This document shows, piece after piece, positions 1-10,348 of a stretch of 64,000 nucleotides of DNA. Below the pieces are notes generated by a model. It ran no database searches. It was not told where the DNA came from and was given only the letters and a program-made list of their open reading frames with translations. Source of the DNA: Halothece sp. PCC 7418. GTDB lineage: Bacteria > Cyanobacteriota > Cyanobacteriia > Cyanobacteriales > Rubidibacteraceae. The stretch spans positions 992,001-1,056,000 of the forward strand of contig NC_019779.1 in the NCBI RefSeq assembly GCF_000317635.1. The letters run 5' to 3'. The position numbers were made by a program, and so were the translations under genes. Within the stretch, counting starts at the first letter, position 1. Every line of letters begins with the position of its first letter.

Positions 1-667
1 CTTTCATTAACTGCTGTTGGGCCTCAATTAAATCCCGAACCGCTTCATAACCAAACTCAATCGCTTCAATGACATCCTGTTCAGGGAGTTGATTCGCCCC
101 TGCTTCTACCATGACCACGCCTTCAGGTGTTCCTGCAACGACAAGATCTAAATCGCCATTATTAATCTCATCGTAAGTGGGGTTAATAATAAAGTCATCT
201 CCGACTAAGCCAACCCGAACCGCAGCCATGGGGCCATAAAAGGGGATCTGGGCGCATATCACCGCGATCGAAGCTCCTGTTACCGCTAAGACATCAGGGG
301 GAACTAACTCATCCATTGATAAGGTTGTCGCCACTACCTGAATATCATCTCGAATCCATTGGGGGAATAATGGACGTAACGGGCGGTCAATCAAACGGCT
401 GGTTAACGTCACTTTTTCGGGTGGACGACCTTCTCGTCGTAAAAACCCTCCTGGAATGCGACCCGCAGCGTAGAGTCTTTCTTCGTAATCGACAATAAGC
501 GGTAAGAAATCAACCCCTTCTCGTCCGCTACTGCGTGTCGCTGTGACTAATACAGATGTATCACCACATTCAATCAGGACTGATCCTCCTGCTTGTGGGG
601 CAAACCGTCCAACTGTAAGCCGAATATCCCGACCATCAAAGGATATTGACTGTTGAAATTCCATCAT
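1..667 (-). CDS. pnp: Polyribonucleotide nucleotidyltransferase, N-terminal part (cut by window edge)
   Basis: Reading the minus strand from the double ATG at 667/664 gives a protein opening [17 protein letters not shown], followed by the RNase PH-like core of PNPase ([17 protein letters not shown], then the [23 protein letters not shown] block with RREGRP). PNPase is a phosphorolytic 3'-5' exoribonuclease that also makes tails in cyanobacteria. Only about 222 codons are inside the window; the second RNase PH domain, KH and S1 domains should lie to the left. Which of the two adjacent ATGs is used cannot be told. The identification is from conserved family segments and is firm; the gene is intact as far as it can be seen. 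Confidence 0.95.
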   Translation of the reverse strand, partial: MMEFQQSISFDGRDIRLTVGRFAPQAGGSVLIECGDTSVLVTATRSSGREGVDFLPLIVDYEERLYAAGRIPGGFLRREGRPPEKVTLTSRLIDRPLRPLFPQWIRDDIQVVATTLSMDELVPPDVLAVTGASIAVICAQIPFYGPMAAVRVGLVGDDFIINPTYDEINNGDLDLVVAGTPEGVVMVEAGANQLPEQDVIEAIEFGYEAVRDLIEAQQQLMK

Positions 668-732
668 TCTCGTCTCTTTTCCTTATTTGACTATAGCTAT
701 GCTCTTTCTCTGTGGCAATGCTAGCACTAAAG

Positions 733-780
733 AATTTGTTATTTGTTATTTGTTCTTAGTTCTTTGTTCTTAGTTTTTGG
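733..780. repeat. Degenerate heptamer array (TTTGTTC-like units)
   Basis: Short run of units resembling TTTGTTC/TTTGTTA/TTAGTTC between pnp and the SNF2 gene. The same unit type recurs at 43021-43058. It looks like the short tandemly repeated (heptamer) repeats known from cyanobacteria. A separate hairpin, GGGCA-aTGCCC type, lies at about 811-829. Nothing else recognisable is in this 284-bp spacer. Confidence 0.5.
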
Positions 781-951
781 TGGTAATCATTTCGAGCAAC
801 TAGTCGTAGGATGGGCAATGCCCACCCGATAAGATACTCTCCCTCATTTCGCGGTAAGGTAGAAAGACGAGTGAATATAGATGTCTTAAGGAAAGCGAGA
901 TCTCCTTAGGGCATCTATGTCGTTGTCGGGATATTCGAGAAAAGAGCAATA

Positions 952-3900
952 ATGACGAAATTACAGGGAATTTGGCTATCTGAGGAACAAGTCTTTTTTA
1001 TTTGGGGAGAAACCTGGCGCAGTTGTGCTGGCATCAAGAAAGATCATTTACCAACCGATCACCCCTTCATCCTAGAAGAAACGGAACTCAAAAGCGCGTT
1101 AACCCAACACCAAATTCCGACTCATGACCTGACAGACTACACTTCTCTTTTACTCTCTCTTCCCACACAAGAAATCAAAAAACAACAGCTTCTTCCGCTA
1201 CTGTCTCAGCAAACACTCGCAACGACAGAAAAAGTATCTCTGCAAACTTGGCGGGTGTCTGGATACCGCCTTCCGATCAGAAGTCTTCTTTCTGTTTTAG
1301 CCACAACCACAGAAACAGGAAGTTTACAGTTTTGGTCGCATCTTTACCGTTGGAGTTGTCAGTTACTCGCGCGATCGAAATTTTTACCTGATTTACAAGT
1401 GCAAACCGGGGGAAAAGCGAGAACCGTTTGGCAACCCTTATTCGATGCACCCACCGATCAAGAGCGTTTACAGACTTTTGCCGAACAAATGCCCAAGAGT
1501 TGTTATGCTCACGATTTAGAAGCCTCTCCTCAAGCATTGATTGTGAGTTTGATTAGTGCTGTGATTGATTGCGAAATTCGTCGTTATTCTGCACAAACCT
1601 TTCCTCCTGTGACCACGCCCTTACTGAAACAGTGGTTTACCGCCCTTTCCAGTTCCGAATCCACGTTTTCCGTTGATGAACTGAGTTTACGCCGTCTTGA
1701 GAAAGCCCTACAACTTTGGATCGCCCCAGTTCAAGATTATTTAGGCGATCGCGCTTTAAAATCTCAAAATCCCTTCCGCCTCTGTTTTCGTCTCCTTCCT
1801 CCCGAAGATAAGGAAAATTGGTATTTAGAATACGGGTTACAAGCCCGTGATGATGAAACTTATTTCTTACCCGCAACCGCCATCTGGGAAACCGCAACCC
1901 CAGAACTGATTTATGAAGGAAGAACCGTTAAACAGCCCCAAGAAACCCTATTACAAGGATTAGGCTTAGCGTTACGCCTCTATCCGACGATTCACGAGAG
2001 TTTAAAACAAGCAACCCCCAAGGGGTCTTTGGTTGATCCCATTGCTGCTTATGAGTTTATTCGCGCTAGTGCATGGCGTTTATCAGAAAATGGCTTTGGC
2101 GTTATTCTCCCTCCTGGTTTAGCCCCCGGTAGTGGGGAACGGCGCTTAGGGGTGAAAATACAAGCCCAAGCCCCGAAAAAAGGACAAAAACTAGGCTTAC
2201 AGAGTTTACTCAACTACAAGTGGGAATTAGCCGTTGATGACCAAACTCTTTCCCCAGAAGAGTTTCAACAGTTACTCGCCCAACAATCGCCGTTAGTGGA
2301 AGTCAACGGAAAATGGCTAGCCCTACAACCCAGTGATGTCAAAGCAGCACAAACCCTCCTCAAGGCGAGTGATGAACAAATGAATCTCTCTGTAGAAGAT
2401 GCAGTGCGTCTCACCAGTGGCGAAACTCAAACGATGGGTAAGTTACCAATCGTTGATTTTGAAGCGAGTGGGGCGTTGCAGGAGTTAATTACTAACTTAA
2501 GTGGGAATCAGTCGCTGACACCCATTGAAACGCCTGCTGGCTTTCGTGGAAAATTACGTCCGTATCAGGCTCGTGGAGCAGGTTGGCTTGCGTTTTTGCA
2601 AAGATGGGGCTTAGGGGCGTGTCTCGCGGACGATATGGGGTTAGGAAAAACGATCCAGACGATCGCGCTGTTGCTTCATCTTAAAGAAAAAGAGGAACTG
2701 TCTGCACCTCTGTTGTTAGTTTGTCCCACATCTGTTTTAGGAAACTGGGAACGAGAAGTGCAACGCTTTTCTACTAATTGTTCCACGCTGATTCATTATG
2801 GCGAAAAGCGCAAACAAGGAAAACCCTTCGCCAAACAAGCCCAGAAATATGATTTAGTAATTACCAGCTATGCGTTAGCCCAACGCGATGCAACCACGCT
2901 CAAAAATGTTGCTTGGGAAGGGATTATTTTAGATGAAGCGCAAAATATTAAAAATCCCAAGGCGAAACAGTCCAAAGCGGTACGGGAGTTAGAGGCGAAT
3001 TTTCGCATTGCGTTAACAGGAACTCCTCTGGAAAACCGCCTTGCTGAATTATGGTCAATTCTTGATTTTCTCAACCCAGGTTATTTAGGATCGCAACAAT
3101 TTTTTCAACGGCGTTTTGCCACTCCCATTGAGAAATACGGCGATCGCGATTCTTTGCAAACCTTACGATCTCTAGTGCAACCGTTCATTTTACGACGGGT
3201 CAAAACAGACAAAGAAATTATTCAAGATTTACCCGAAAAACAAGAAATGAATGTCTATTGTGGGTTATCTGCGGAACAAGCAAAACTCTATCAAGAAGTT
3301 GTCGATCAAGCCCTTGCTGATATTGAAAAAGCAGAAGGTATTCAACGTCATGGTAAAATCTTGACACTGTTAATGAAACTCAAGCAGTTGTGTAATCATC
3401 CTGCTTTATTCAATAAAGAAAAGGTTTTAGATTCTGCACAACGATCGGGGAAATTATTGCGTTTAGTTGAAATGTTGGAAGAGTTGACTGCGGAAAATGA
3501 TCGCGCTTTAATTTTTACTCAATTTGCAGAATGGGGAAAACTTTTACAAGCCTATCTGCAAAAACAATTTAATTGCGATATTCCCTTTTTATATGGCGCA
3601 ACTCGCAAACAACAACGTCAAGAAATGGTGGATCGTTTTCAAAATGATCCTGATGCGCCACCGTTTTTTATTCTTTCTATTAAAGCGGGAGGAACAGGTT
3701 TAAACTTAACTCGCGCTAATCATGTCTTTCATATTGATCGCTGGTGGAATCCTGCGGTAGAAAATCAAGCCACGGATCGCGCCTTTCGGATTGGACAAAA
3801 ACAAAATGTTCAAGTTCATAAATTTATTTCTACAGGGACATTAGAAGAACGAATCAATCAAATGATTGAAAGTAAAAAACAACTGGCTGAACAAACAGTG

Positions 3901-3990
3901 GATGCGGGTGAAGATTGGTTAACACAACTGGATACGGAACAGTTACGTGATTTAGTATTATTAGATCGCAAAGCTGTCATTGATGAATAG
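952..3990 (+). CDS. SNF2/SWI2-family DEAD/H-box ATPase (HepA-like)
   Basis: 1012-residue ATP-dependent DNA translocase/helicase of the bacterial SNF2 group with a long N-terminal SNF2-associated region (about residues 1-500). The ATPase core holds a Walker A (DDMGLGKTIQT, about residue 560), a DEAQ box (ILDEAQNIKNP, about 660), LTGTPLENR, and the C-terminal lobe with GGTGLNLTRANHVFHIDRWW and the arginine-finger segment ATDRAFRIGQ. Such proteins remodel protein-DNA or RNA polymerase-DNA complexes; the precise target of the cyanobacterial type is not known. It is transcribed away from pnp and precedes the PsiE-like gene by 65 bp. Length and motifs are complete. Confidence 0.92.
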   Translation: MTKLQGIWLSEEQVFFIWGETWRSCAGIKKDHLPTDHPFILEETELKSALTQHQIPTHDLTDYTSLLLSLPTQEIKKQQLLPLLSQQTLATTEKVSLQTWRVSGYRLPIRSLLSVLATTTETGSLQFWSHLYRWSCQLLARSKFLPDLQVQTGGKARTVWQPLFDAPTDQERLQTFAEQMPKSCYAHDLEASPQALIVSLISAVIDCEIRRYSAQTFPPVTTPLLKQWFTALSSSESTFSVDELSLRRLEKALQLWIAPVQDYLGDRALKSQNPFRLCFRLLPPEDKENWYLEYGLQARDDETYFLPATAIWETATPELIYEGRTVKQPQETLLQGLGLALRLYPTIHESLKQATPKGSLVDPIAAYEFIRASAWRLSENGFGVILPPGLAPGSGERRLGVKIQAQAPKKGQKLGLQSLLNYKWELAVDDQTLSPEEFQQLLAQQSPLVEVNGKWLALQPSDVKAAQTLLKASDEQMNLSVEDAVRLTSGETQTMGKLPIVDFEASGALQELITNLSGNQSLTPIETPAGFRGKLRPYQARGAGWLAFLQRWGLGACLADDMGLGKTIQTIALLLHLKEKEELSAPLLLVCPTSVLGNWEREVQRFSTNCSTLIHYGEKRKQGKPFAKQAQKYDLVITSYALAQRDATTLKNVAWEGIILDEAQNIKNPKAKQSKAVRELEANFRIALTGTPLENRLAELWSILDFLNPGYLGSQQFFQRRFATPIEKYGDRDSLQTLRSLVQPFILRRVKTDKEIIQDLPEKQEMNVYCGLSAEQAKLYQEVVDQALADIEKAEGIQRHGKILTLLMKLKQLCNHPALFNKEKVLDSAQRSGKLLRLVEMLEELTAENDRALIFTQFAEWGKLLQAYLQKQFNCDIPFLYGATRKQQRQEMVDRFQNDPDAPPFFILSIKAGGTGLNLTRANHVFHIDRWWNPAVENQATDRAFRIGQKQNVQVHKFISTGTLEERINQMIESKKQLAEQTVDAGEDWLTQLDTEQLRDLVLLDRKAVIDE

Positions 3991-4055
3991 TTGCTTGTCG
4001 GTTGGTTTGGTGAACTCTTATTTTTGGTCTTTACTCTTAATAATTAGGAAAACTT

Positions 4056-4520
4056 ATGAGAAAAGTGCGTAATTTCATCCGTTCGCTTGGGAAAATATGG
4101 GAAGAGGAAAAATTTTTAAGTATTACTGAATCCGTCGAAACATTTGTAGCAAAATTCCTCACGATCGCGCTGCTGATTGTGATTTTAGTTGCTATAGTTG
4201 ATTTAGTTTTTGTCTTAAGTGATATTCTCTTTACTTCCCCTCCCTCTGGTTTTTTTAATCAAACCATTTTAGAAGTTTTTGGTTTGTTCTTAAATATTTT
4301 AATTGCATTAGAATTATTAGACAACATTACTGCTTATTTAAGAAAACATATTTTTCAAGTAGAATTAGTCATTGCAACGTCTCTCATTGCGGTGGCTCGT
4401 AAGATTATTATCTTTGATTTAAAGAAATATTCTAATACGGATTTAATTTCTCTAGCTGTAGCCATTTTTGCACTTTCTATTAGTTACTGGTTAGTGCGGA
4501 GACTGAATCGAAATAGTTAG
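4056..4520 (+). CDS. PsiE-family inner-membrane protein
   Basis: 154-residue protein with four hydrophobic segments (about residues 34-58, 70-90, 102-120 and 129-147) and a short charged N-terminus. The segment ALELLDNITAYLRKHIFQVELVIATSLIAVARKI is split by loops in the way of the phosphate-starvation-inducible PsiE family, whose function is unknown. It follows the SNF2 gene at 65 bp and precedes aroA by 90 bp on the same strand, so cotranscription is possible but not shown. No Pho-box was recognised in front of it. Confidence 0.75.
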   Translation: MRKVRNFIRSLGKIWEEEKFLSITESVETFVAKFLTIALLIVILVAIVDLVFVLSDILFTSPPSGFFNQTILEVFGLFLNILIALELLDNITAYLRKHIFQVELVIATSLIAVARKIIIFDLKKYSNTDLISLAVAIFALSISYWLVRRLNRNS

Positions 4521-4610
4521 GGTGATCTATTTAATTGAGAATATTAAGTCGATAATGATAAAATAAAGATTGTTTTTTAGACAATTAAACAAATAACGAA
4601 TCACAAAAAA

Positions 4611-5957
4611 ATGTCGAATTCAATTGTCACCACTGATCAAACCAAAAATCAAAAAACTTTAGTCATTGATCGTCCTCAGCAGGGAGTCACTTTACGAGGT
4701 AATGTGAAGATTCCAGGGGATAAGTCCATTTCTCATCGGGCGTTGATGTTTGGCGCGATCGCGCGGGGAGAAACTCGCATTCAGGGGTTATTATTAGGAG
4801 AAGATCCCCGCAGTACCGCCCATTGTTTACGTGCAATGGGAGCGAATATTTCTGAACTCAACTCGCAAGAAGTGATTGTGGAAGGAGTCGGCTTAGGTTA
4901 CTTACAAGAACCAACAGAGGTCTTAGACGCGGGAAATTCAGGGACAACAGTGCGCTTGATGTTGGGTTTACTTGCGTCTCATGCAGATCGTTTTTTTGCG
5001 ATTAGTGGAGATGAATCGCTGCGATCGCGCCCAATGTCGAGGGTGGTACAACCGCTATTGCAAATGGGGGCGCAAATTTGGGGTAGGCAAAATAATTCTC
5101 GCGCCCCCCTCGCCATTCAGGGACAATCCTTAAAAGGGATTGAATATTGTTCTCCCATTGCTTCCGCACAAGTGAAATCTTGTGTTCTCCTTGCTGGGTT
5201 AATGGCGCAAGGAAATACAACAGTGGTTGAACCTGCAATTTCTCGGGATCATAGTGAACGGATGCTCGCTGCCTTTGGGGCAAATGTCACAACAGACCCC
5301 GAAACCAAATCAGTTACCATTGCAGGACAACCGACCCTACAAGGACAAACGGTTATTGTTCCAGGAGATATCAGTTCTGCTGCTTTTTGGTTAGTGGCTG
5401 CACTCATTATTCCTGATTCGGAATTAGTGATTGAAAATGTTGGAATTAATCCCACTCGAACGGGGATTTTAGATGCCCTGCAACGAATGGAAGCAGATAT
5501 TAGCATCGAGAAAAAAGAAATTGTTGCGGGGGAACCCGTTGCTAATTTACGAGTCCGATCTTGTCAGTTAAAAGGGGCAGAAATTGGAGGAAATTTAATT
5601 CCGCGCTTAATTGATGAAATTCCGATTTTAGCGGTAGCAGCCGTTTTTGCAAAGGGAAAAACCTTGATTCGGGATGCGGAAGAATTACGAGTGAAAGAAA
5701 GTGATCGCATTGCAGTAATGGCATCGCAACTGACTAAAATGGGAGCAGTTGTCACCGAACATCCCGACGGTTTAGAAATCCAAGGGGAAGGAACATTAAC
5801 AGGAACGGATATTGAAGCCCATAATGATCATCGGATTGCTATGAGTTTCGCGATCGCTGCTTTAAATGCAAAAGGCAAAACTACCATTCATGGGGCGCAA
5901 GCAGTAGATATTTCTTACCCCGATTTTACAGAAACGTTACAAGATATCTGTCAGTGA
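4611..5957 (+). CDS. aroA: 3-phosphoshikimate 1-carboxyvinyltransferase (EPSP synthase)
   Basis: 448-residue enzyme of the shikimate pathway that joins phosphoenolpyruvate to shikimate-3-phosphate. Visible family segments are [15 protein letters not shown] near residue 36, [16 protein letters not shown] near 105, [11 protein letters not shown], and the C-terminal [11 protein letters not shown] and [13 protein letters not shown] blocks. Length matches bacterial enzymes of the class with an N-terminal extension of about 25 residues. Standing apart from other aro genes, as is normal for cyanobacteria; pheA of the same branch is at 23.3 kb. The last codon and stop (CAGTGA) run into a single copy of the AGTGACC heptamer seen in arrays elsewhere in the window. 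Confidence 0.96.
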   Translation: MSNSIVTTDQTKNQKTLVIDRPQQGVTLRGNVKIPGDKSISHRALMFGAIARGETRIQGLLLGEDPRSTAHCLRAMGANISELNSQEVIVEGVGLGYLQEPTEVLDAGNSGTTVRLMLGLLASHADRFFAISGDESLRSRPMSRVVQPLLQMGAQIWGRQNNSRAPLAIQGQSLKGIEYCSPIASAQVKSCVLLAGLMAQGNTTVVEPAISRDHSERMLAAFGANVTTDPETKSVTIAGQPTLQGQTVIVPGDISSAAFWLVAALIIPDSELVIENVGINPTRTGILDALQRMEADISIEKKEIVAGEPVANLRVRSCQLKGAEIGGNLIPRLIDEIPILAVAAVFAKGKTLIRDAEELRVKESDRIAVMASQLTKMGAVVTEHPDGLEIQGEGTLTGTDIEAHNDHRIAMSFAIAALNAKGKTTIHGAQAVDISYPDFTETLQDICQ

Positions 5958-6043
5958 CCAGTAGCTAACTTAATCTTAACTTTGGTAGAAATTCCACTTA
6001 TAATAATTAAGGTAGTGGTGCATCCTAATGATAGCGGTCATGA

Positions 6044-6196
6044 CCGATTGTGAATGCGGGATCAAGATTTACTCGTACATTGCGCGATCGTTGGACAGTT
6101 GCTACTGTGGATCAATCTCTCTCCCCCCAGTTTGAACATACTGTATTGGTGACTCAAGATAGCTATGAAATTCTAACGGATCGGAATCATGTCTAA
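6044..6196 (+). pseudogene. Decayed C-terminal fragment of type I methionine aminopeptidase
   Basis: The frame starting at 6044 reads [20 protein letters not shown] and continues with [18 protein letters not shown] and [10 protein letters not shown] before a TAA at 6194. This is the conserved C-terminal end of type I methionine aminopeptidases, including the EPxVNAG stretch (the preceding glutamate codon is now TGA) and the metal-ligand glutamate within the QFEHT motif. The N-terminal 80 percent of the enzyme is absent, so this is a leftover from a deletion or rearrangement next to aroA. No start signal is evident. Confidence 0.75.
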
Positions 6197-6275
6197 GTTA
6201 ATTGGAAATAACCACGCAGGGAATGGAATCGGTTAGCCGACAGGTTTTGTTATGAGAAATGAAACCACAAAGTTT

Positions 6276-8642
6276 TTAAGCTAGTTCTACAAGTTTTATA
6301 ATTTCTTTCTCTGTTGCTTTTCCTGTTATTAAGTCAGAGAAGATTTCATTGAGAGACTTATCTATGGGAACTTGTCTGAGAATAATGTTTTCAGATTGAT
6401 AATGTGAAACCAGTTTTTGAGCAATCTTTCTTTCTTCTGAGTTCTCTGTAAAAAAATTGGAGTCGTGTTCAGAAAAAGTGAGAAGGTAAATAAGAGCTAA
6501 AAACGCATTTTGTAGGTATTGTTCATTAAGTGTATTATTTCTGTCCATGATAAAATTACTAATAGAAATGAAGTGATCACGGTAGTTTATGATATTTAAA
6601 TTAGGCTGTTTAAAATTATAATACCATAATAAAATTCTGCCATATCCCCATAAGTATTGACTGTTGATTAGTTGATAGTATTCGTTGAAGAGACTAAAAT
6701 ATTGTTTTTGATATTCCATTTTAGTCGCTGTTCGTGCTAAAAACTGTAGGTATTCATCATGTAAGTTATTTTGTGTTATTTTTTGCGAATTTATGATATT
6801 TTCTTGCAGAAAAAAATCAGTCAGATCAAAGTGTTTTGAAAATTGATATAGCTTTCCAATATACTTAATTTTTGCTACTATATCTTTAGTGAAGGAATTT
6901 AGTTGTCTCCTTTGTTTGTTTGTTATTTTTTGAGAATATTTTTGATGTATTTCTTCTAAATCCGATTTTGTAGTTTCAATAATAAGGTTGACTTTATCTA
7001 AAACTAATCGATTAATTTTAGTAATAAAATCTCCATCAGAATTAGGATTAATGTATTGAAATAACTCCAGATTATTGTTTTTACCTTTTCCCATTTGTTG
7101 AGAGATTGGGTTGAGTTTAGTTGCTGATAAATCTGCTCGATTTTGGCTTAAAATATTACTAGTTTTATTGTAAAACTCCTGAAAGCGACTATCTTTTTTA
7201 AGGTCATTAATTTGACTGGTTGATTTGTCTTCTCTATGATCTAGGATTTTTTCAGAAGGAAGATAGTAATAATAAATCGTCTGTCTTAATCGTTGATCTA
7301 GATAAGATGTAATTTTATAACTTGAATCAAGACAGTTAACATTTAATTTCGGCGTTTTTCCTGGGGTAATTTGAAACTCAAAAGTTATTTTTATATTTTC
7401 TTCTCCTTGCGGATTTTTGACTTCAATGACATAATCTTGCGGTTTCCCGTCGATGAGATAATTTTTCCCGTTGACTTGGATGGGAAGATGATTGGGTTGT
7501 GTTTGAGAAATGAAAAATTCCTTTTGCTGCGTTTCTGGAATGATTCCTTGTAGGGTTTGAGGGTTTCCTTCATAGGAAATATTGTTATCGGAATTAGTCA
7601 GTTGAATCCATTTTGCTTCATTTTTAATTCTCACTTGATATTGAATTCTATCTAAAGCAATTCCAAATAAGGGAAACTCGTTTGTTGCTTTTTCTGCTAA
7701 GACTTTACCAAACTGCGACTCGTCGGGATTAATATAAACTAAGTTTGAGTTTTCCCGAGACAGAAAGTTATTCCAGTGACTGACAATGACAAATATATGA
7801 TCTCGATGATGATTGCTTAATCTTTCTAACGCAGACAGGTTAACCGTTTCTGTGATTATATTTCTGATTTCGTCGGGAGAGACGGTAATAGTTTTATAGA
7901 TTAAATTTTCCCCTGTGTTGATTTCCAGAAGAATTTGACGCGGGGAAGAATTGACAGAAGAGAGTTGTTGGAGAAAGGCTTGTTTTTTGAGATAATGGGA
8001 AAGGTGCGCGATCGCGCTGGGATTTCCTACCCGTTGCGGGAAATGAGTTTCTAAGAAATAGTGACTCAGCGATTCAATGATTCTGTCGTAATTCGATTTA
8101 ACTTCCTCGGAAATCTTTAATTGGAAATTAGATTGCTGATCTAAAATCGGGATGGGATAACTACTGTTGGAATGCGACTCTAAACGCAGGGGTAGCAGTT
8201 GCTGAGGATGGAAACTATCTAGATCAATTAACACTAAGCGTTGATTTTCCCCTAGTTGTGGGAGTTGGGAAACATAATTCCAGTAAAGATACGCGCTTCG
8301 ATAGAGATAGCTTTCGTTGAAACCAAAGATTCCTCGACTACTTAGCGTCATTAAGTCGATGGTGTCGGGGATAATAAATAGTTGTTTGTCTTCTCCGTCT
8401 GTGACTTCTTCTCCGAGATGTTGAGGGGAGGGAGGATGAGGGTTAAAGGTTAAGGAGTCGGGTAACTCATCCACAAACAAGGGTTGAGGGAGGTAAGGAT
8501 AATGTTGATGGTTTTCGAGGAAGCGTTTGTAGTTTAAGGGGAGAGAGTTTTCCTCTGGAGATAAATCTTTGATCGATTTTTCAAATAAATATGCGTCTTG
8601 GCAGCAGTTGGGATAAGATTCTAAGTTAAATAGGCGTGTCAT
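6276..8642 (-). CDS. Unknown 788-residue protein, last gene of the McrB-like operon
   Basis: I do not recognise this protein with confidence. It begins ATG at 8642, 65 bp after the PLD gene, in the same operon. The N-terminal 150 residues contain a strand-like LVLIDLDS segment; residues about 250-400 have a pattern (LVYINPDESQFGKVLAEKA, then an IIPETQQKEFF turn and a beta-rich KITFEFQITPGKTPKLNV stretch) faintly like the end of an Hsp70 nucleotide-binding domain followed by a substrate-binding domain. The C-terminal 350 residues are helical, rich in Asn, Lys, Gln and Tyr. The Hsp70-like reading is inference only; the glycine-rich phosphate loops typical of Hsp70 are not visible. AT-rich composition in the 3' half differs from neighbouring housekeeping genes. 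Confidence 0.6.
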   Translation of the reverse strand: MTRLFNLESYPNCCQDAYLFEKSIKDLSPEENSLPLNYKRFLENHQHYPYLPQPLFVDELPDSLTFNPHPPSPQHLGEEVTDGEDKQLFIIPDTIDLMTLSSRGIFGFNESYLYRSAYLYWNYVSQLPQLGENQRLVLIDLDSFHPQQLLPLRLESHSNSSYPIPILDQQSNFQLKISEEVKSNYDRIIESLSHYFLETHFPQRVGNPSAIAHLSHYLKKQAFLQQLSSVNSSPRQILLEINTGENLIYKTITVSPDEIRNIITETVNLSALERLSNHHRDHIFVIVSHWNNFLSRENSNLVYINPDESQFGKVLAEKATNEFPLFGIALDRIQYQVRIKNEAKWIQLTNSDNNISYEGNPQTLQGIIPETQQKEFFISQTQPNHLPIQVNGKNYLIDGKPQDYVIEVKNPQGEENIKITFEFQITPGKTPKLNVNCLDSSYKITSYLDQRLRQTIYYYYLPSEKILDHREDKSTSQINDLKKDSRFQEFYNKTSNILSQNRADLSATKLNPISQQMGKGKNNNLELFQYINPNSDGDFITKINRLVLDKVNLIIETTKSDLEEIHQKYSQKITNKQRRQLNSFTKDIVAKIKYIGKLYQFSKHFDLTDFFLQENIINSQKITQNNLHDEYLQFLARTATKMEYQKQYFSLFNEYYQLINSQYLWGYGRILLWYYNFKQPNLNIINYRDHFISISNFIMDRNNTLNEQYLQNAFLALIYLLTFSEHDSNFFTENSEERKIAQKLVSHYQSENIILRQVPIDKSLNEIFSDLITGKATEKEIIKLVELA

Positions 8643-8707
8643 AATTCAGTTATCAGTTATCAATGAATAAGAATAATGTTGGGTTTCATTTCTTTCTACC
8701 CAACCTA

Positions 8708-10348
8708 CTACTTTCTACGAAGTTGCTGACGGATAGAATTAATTTCAGCGAGAGAGGTTGTCTTATACATGAGATCAACAAAAGCGTTACTCTCACTAGA
8801 GAAGGTAAAGTTTACTCCACCGAGATAAGCGACACGGTTTCCGAGAATAGTTACTTTTGCGTGTAAATGGGGGATGGTGTGTTGGGGGAAATTTCTGATT
8901 CTGTCTCTCCAGACTTCATTGACAAAAATGTTGGGTTGAGAATAACGAAGTAATCCCGCGAGTTGGGGAGAGGGAGAAAACCGACGAGTGTAGATGGTGA
9001 TAGAATCATTTTGTTTCTGGAGTTGACGCATTAAGTCTTCTTCATATTGTTGTGGGGTGAGAAAATGATCTGATGTTATTTTTGTTGTCTGGGAGGAGAG
9101 GGAATGGAGATAAAACCCGTCTCCTTGTTTCAAGGGAATGACTTGATCTTTACTCCGAGTTTCCCAAAATTGCTGAAACAGATCGATTAAGTTTTGATGT
9201 AATGGAGGATGACAGGTAAAGATACCCGCTTCTAAGTTAAAGTCGAGACTCCCTCCTGTGAGATTACATGATCCGAGATATGCTTCTTTTTCGGAGATGT
9301 ATGTTTTCAGGTGAAACTTTCCACTTCGGATGGAGACATTATGATTGAGAAGTTGACGGAGACAAGTTTTTTTGCGACGGTTACTCTCTTCATAAGATGA
9401 GGAGTCGGTTTCGGTTTGGGTGTCTATGGAGTCGATGACTTCTTCTCTCAAGTCAGTGAGTATCCAGACTCCCTGAGGAAGTTGTGTCGCTTTCTCACAA
9501 ATCAAGTTAGTAATGGTTTCGTCTTCGATGATGTAACTGGAGATGAGGAGAAATTGATCTGCGTTGGAGATTAGTTTTTCAATTTCCTGACGATGTTTCC
9601 GTCTTCCGATGAGAAAGTCGGTTTGTCTGACATCTTCTCTGGGTTGAGGGGAGAGAGTCTGGGGAATATTGCGAGAGGAAGGAGGAAGATATTGTAAGAC
9701 TAATTCTCGGATGGGTGTTGCGACGGAATAGATATCTTGTTGGTTTTGGATGATCTTGATAGATGCTTTTACTAGAGAAGAGACTTCCTCAAGGTTTAAC
9801 CAGAGTTGGAGATGATGGGTTTCTAAACAAGGTTTTCCCGTCTGGAGTGACATATATATAGATGCGAGTTGTTGAGAGGGAGATAATTTTTCCCATTGCG
9901 CGATCGCGCTTCTTCTCAAATATTGGATAATCTTAGGAGGAAGATCAGCCGTTTTGTTATCCTCTAGCGTTATCTGATAATATCCTTCTTGTGTTGTCTG
10001 TTGGGGTTTCCAACTGGGAAGCTGCGGATCATCTGGAGATAAATCTAGGATGTCATTGGTTTCCTGAATTTGAAATTGATAGCGATACCAACAGGGAGAA
10101 GATAAGGGATAGGAAGAAGGAGGAAGATTAAACAGAGATGTTTCTAAAGCAAACAATTCTCTAACAGTGGTTTGGGGAAGGAAGTCTAAACCGAAATGGT
10201 TATAGACTTGTTGGAGGTGACGACAGTGATGTTTAACTGCGATGGTTTTAATGGTTTGAGATAATTCTTCTAGAGATATGGTTTCAGGATGGGTGTCTGG
10301 TTGGGGGAGACGAGAGAAGTTACCGTGAAGTTTGGATTTGATTTTCAT
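8708..10348 (-). CDS. Phospholipase D-family nuclease-like protein with two HKD motifs
   Basis: 546 residues with two PLD half-sites: FHLKTYISEKEAYLGSCNLT (H346, K348, N362) and LHAKVTILGNRVAYLGGVNF (H496, K498, N513). PLD-family proteins act on phosphodiester bonds of nucleic acids or lipids; next to a helicase and McrB/McrC-like genes a nuclease role is the natural inference. The N-terminal 240 residues have no recognised domain; residues 1-75 are repeated as non-functional copies upstream. The start ATG at 10348 is preceded by GAAGGTGA and by 30 bp that match the 3' end of the helicase gene, showing that the junction was once an ATGA stop/start overlap. Confidence 0.85.
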   Translation of the reverse strand: MKIKSKLHGNFSRLPQPDTHPETISLEELSQTIKTIAVKHHCRHLQQVYNHFGLDFLPQTTVRELFALETSLFNLPPSSYPLSSPCWYRYQFQIQETNDILDLSPDDPQLPSWKPQQTTQEGYYQITLEDNKTADLPPKIIQYLRRSAIAQWEKLSPSQQLASIYMSLQTGKPCLETHHLQLWLNLEEVSSLVKASIKIIQNQQDIYSVATPIRELVLQYLPPSSRNIPQTLSPQPREDVRQTDFLIGRRKHRQEIEKLISNADQFLLISSYIIEDETITNLICEKATQLPQGVWILTDLREEVIDSIDTQTETDSSSYEESNRRKKTCLRQLLNHNVSIRSGKFHLKTYISEKEAYLGSCNLTGGSLDFNLEAGIFTCHPPLHQNLIDLFQQFWETRSKDQVIPLKQGDGFYLHSLSSQTTKITSDHFLTPQQYEEDLMRQLQKQNDSITIYTRRFSPSPQLAGLLRYSQPNIFVNEVWRDRIRNFPQHTIPHLHAKVTILGNRVAYLGGVNFTFSSESNAFVDLMYKTTSLAEINSIRQQLRRK

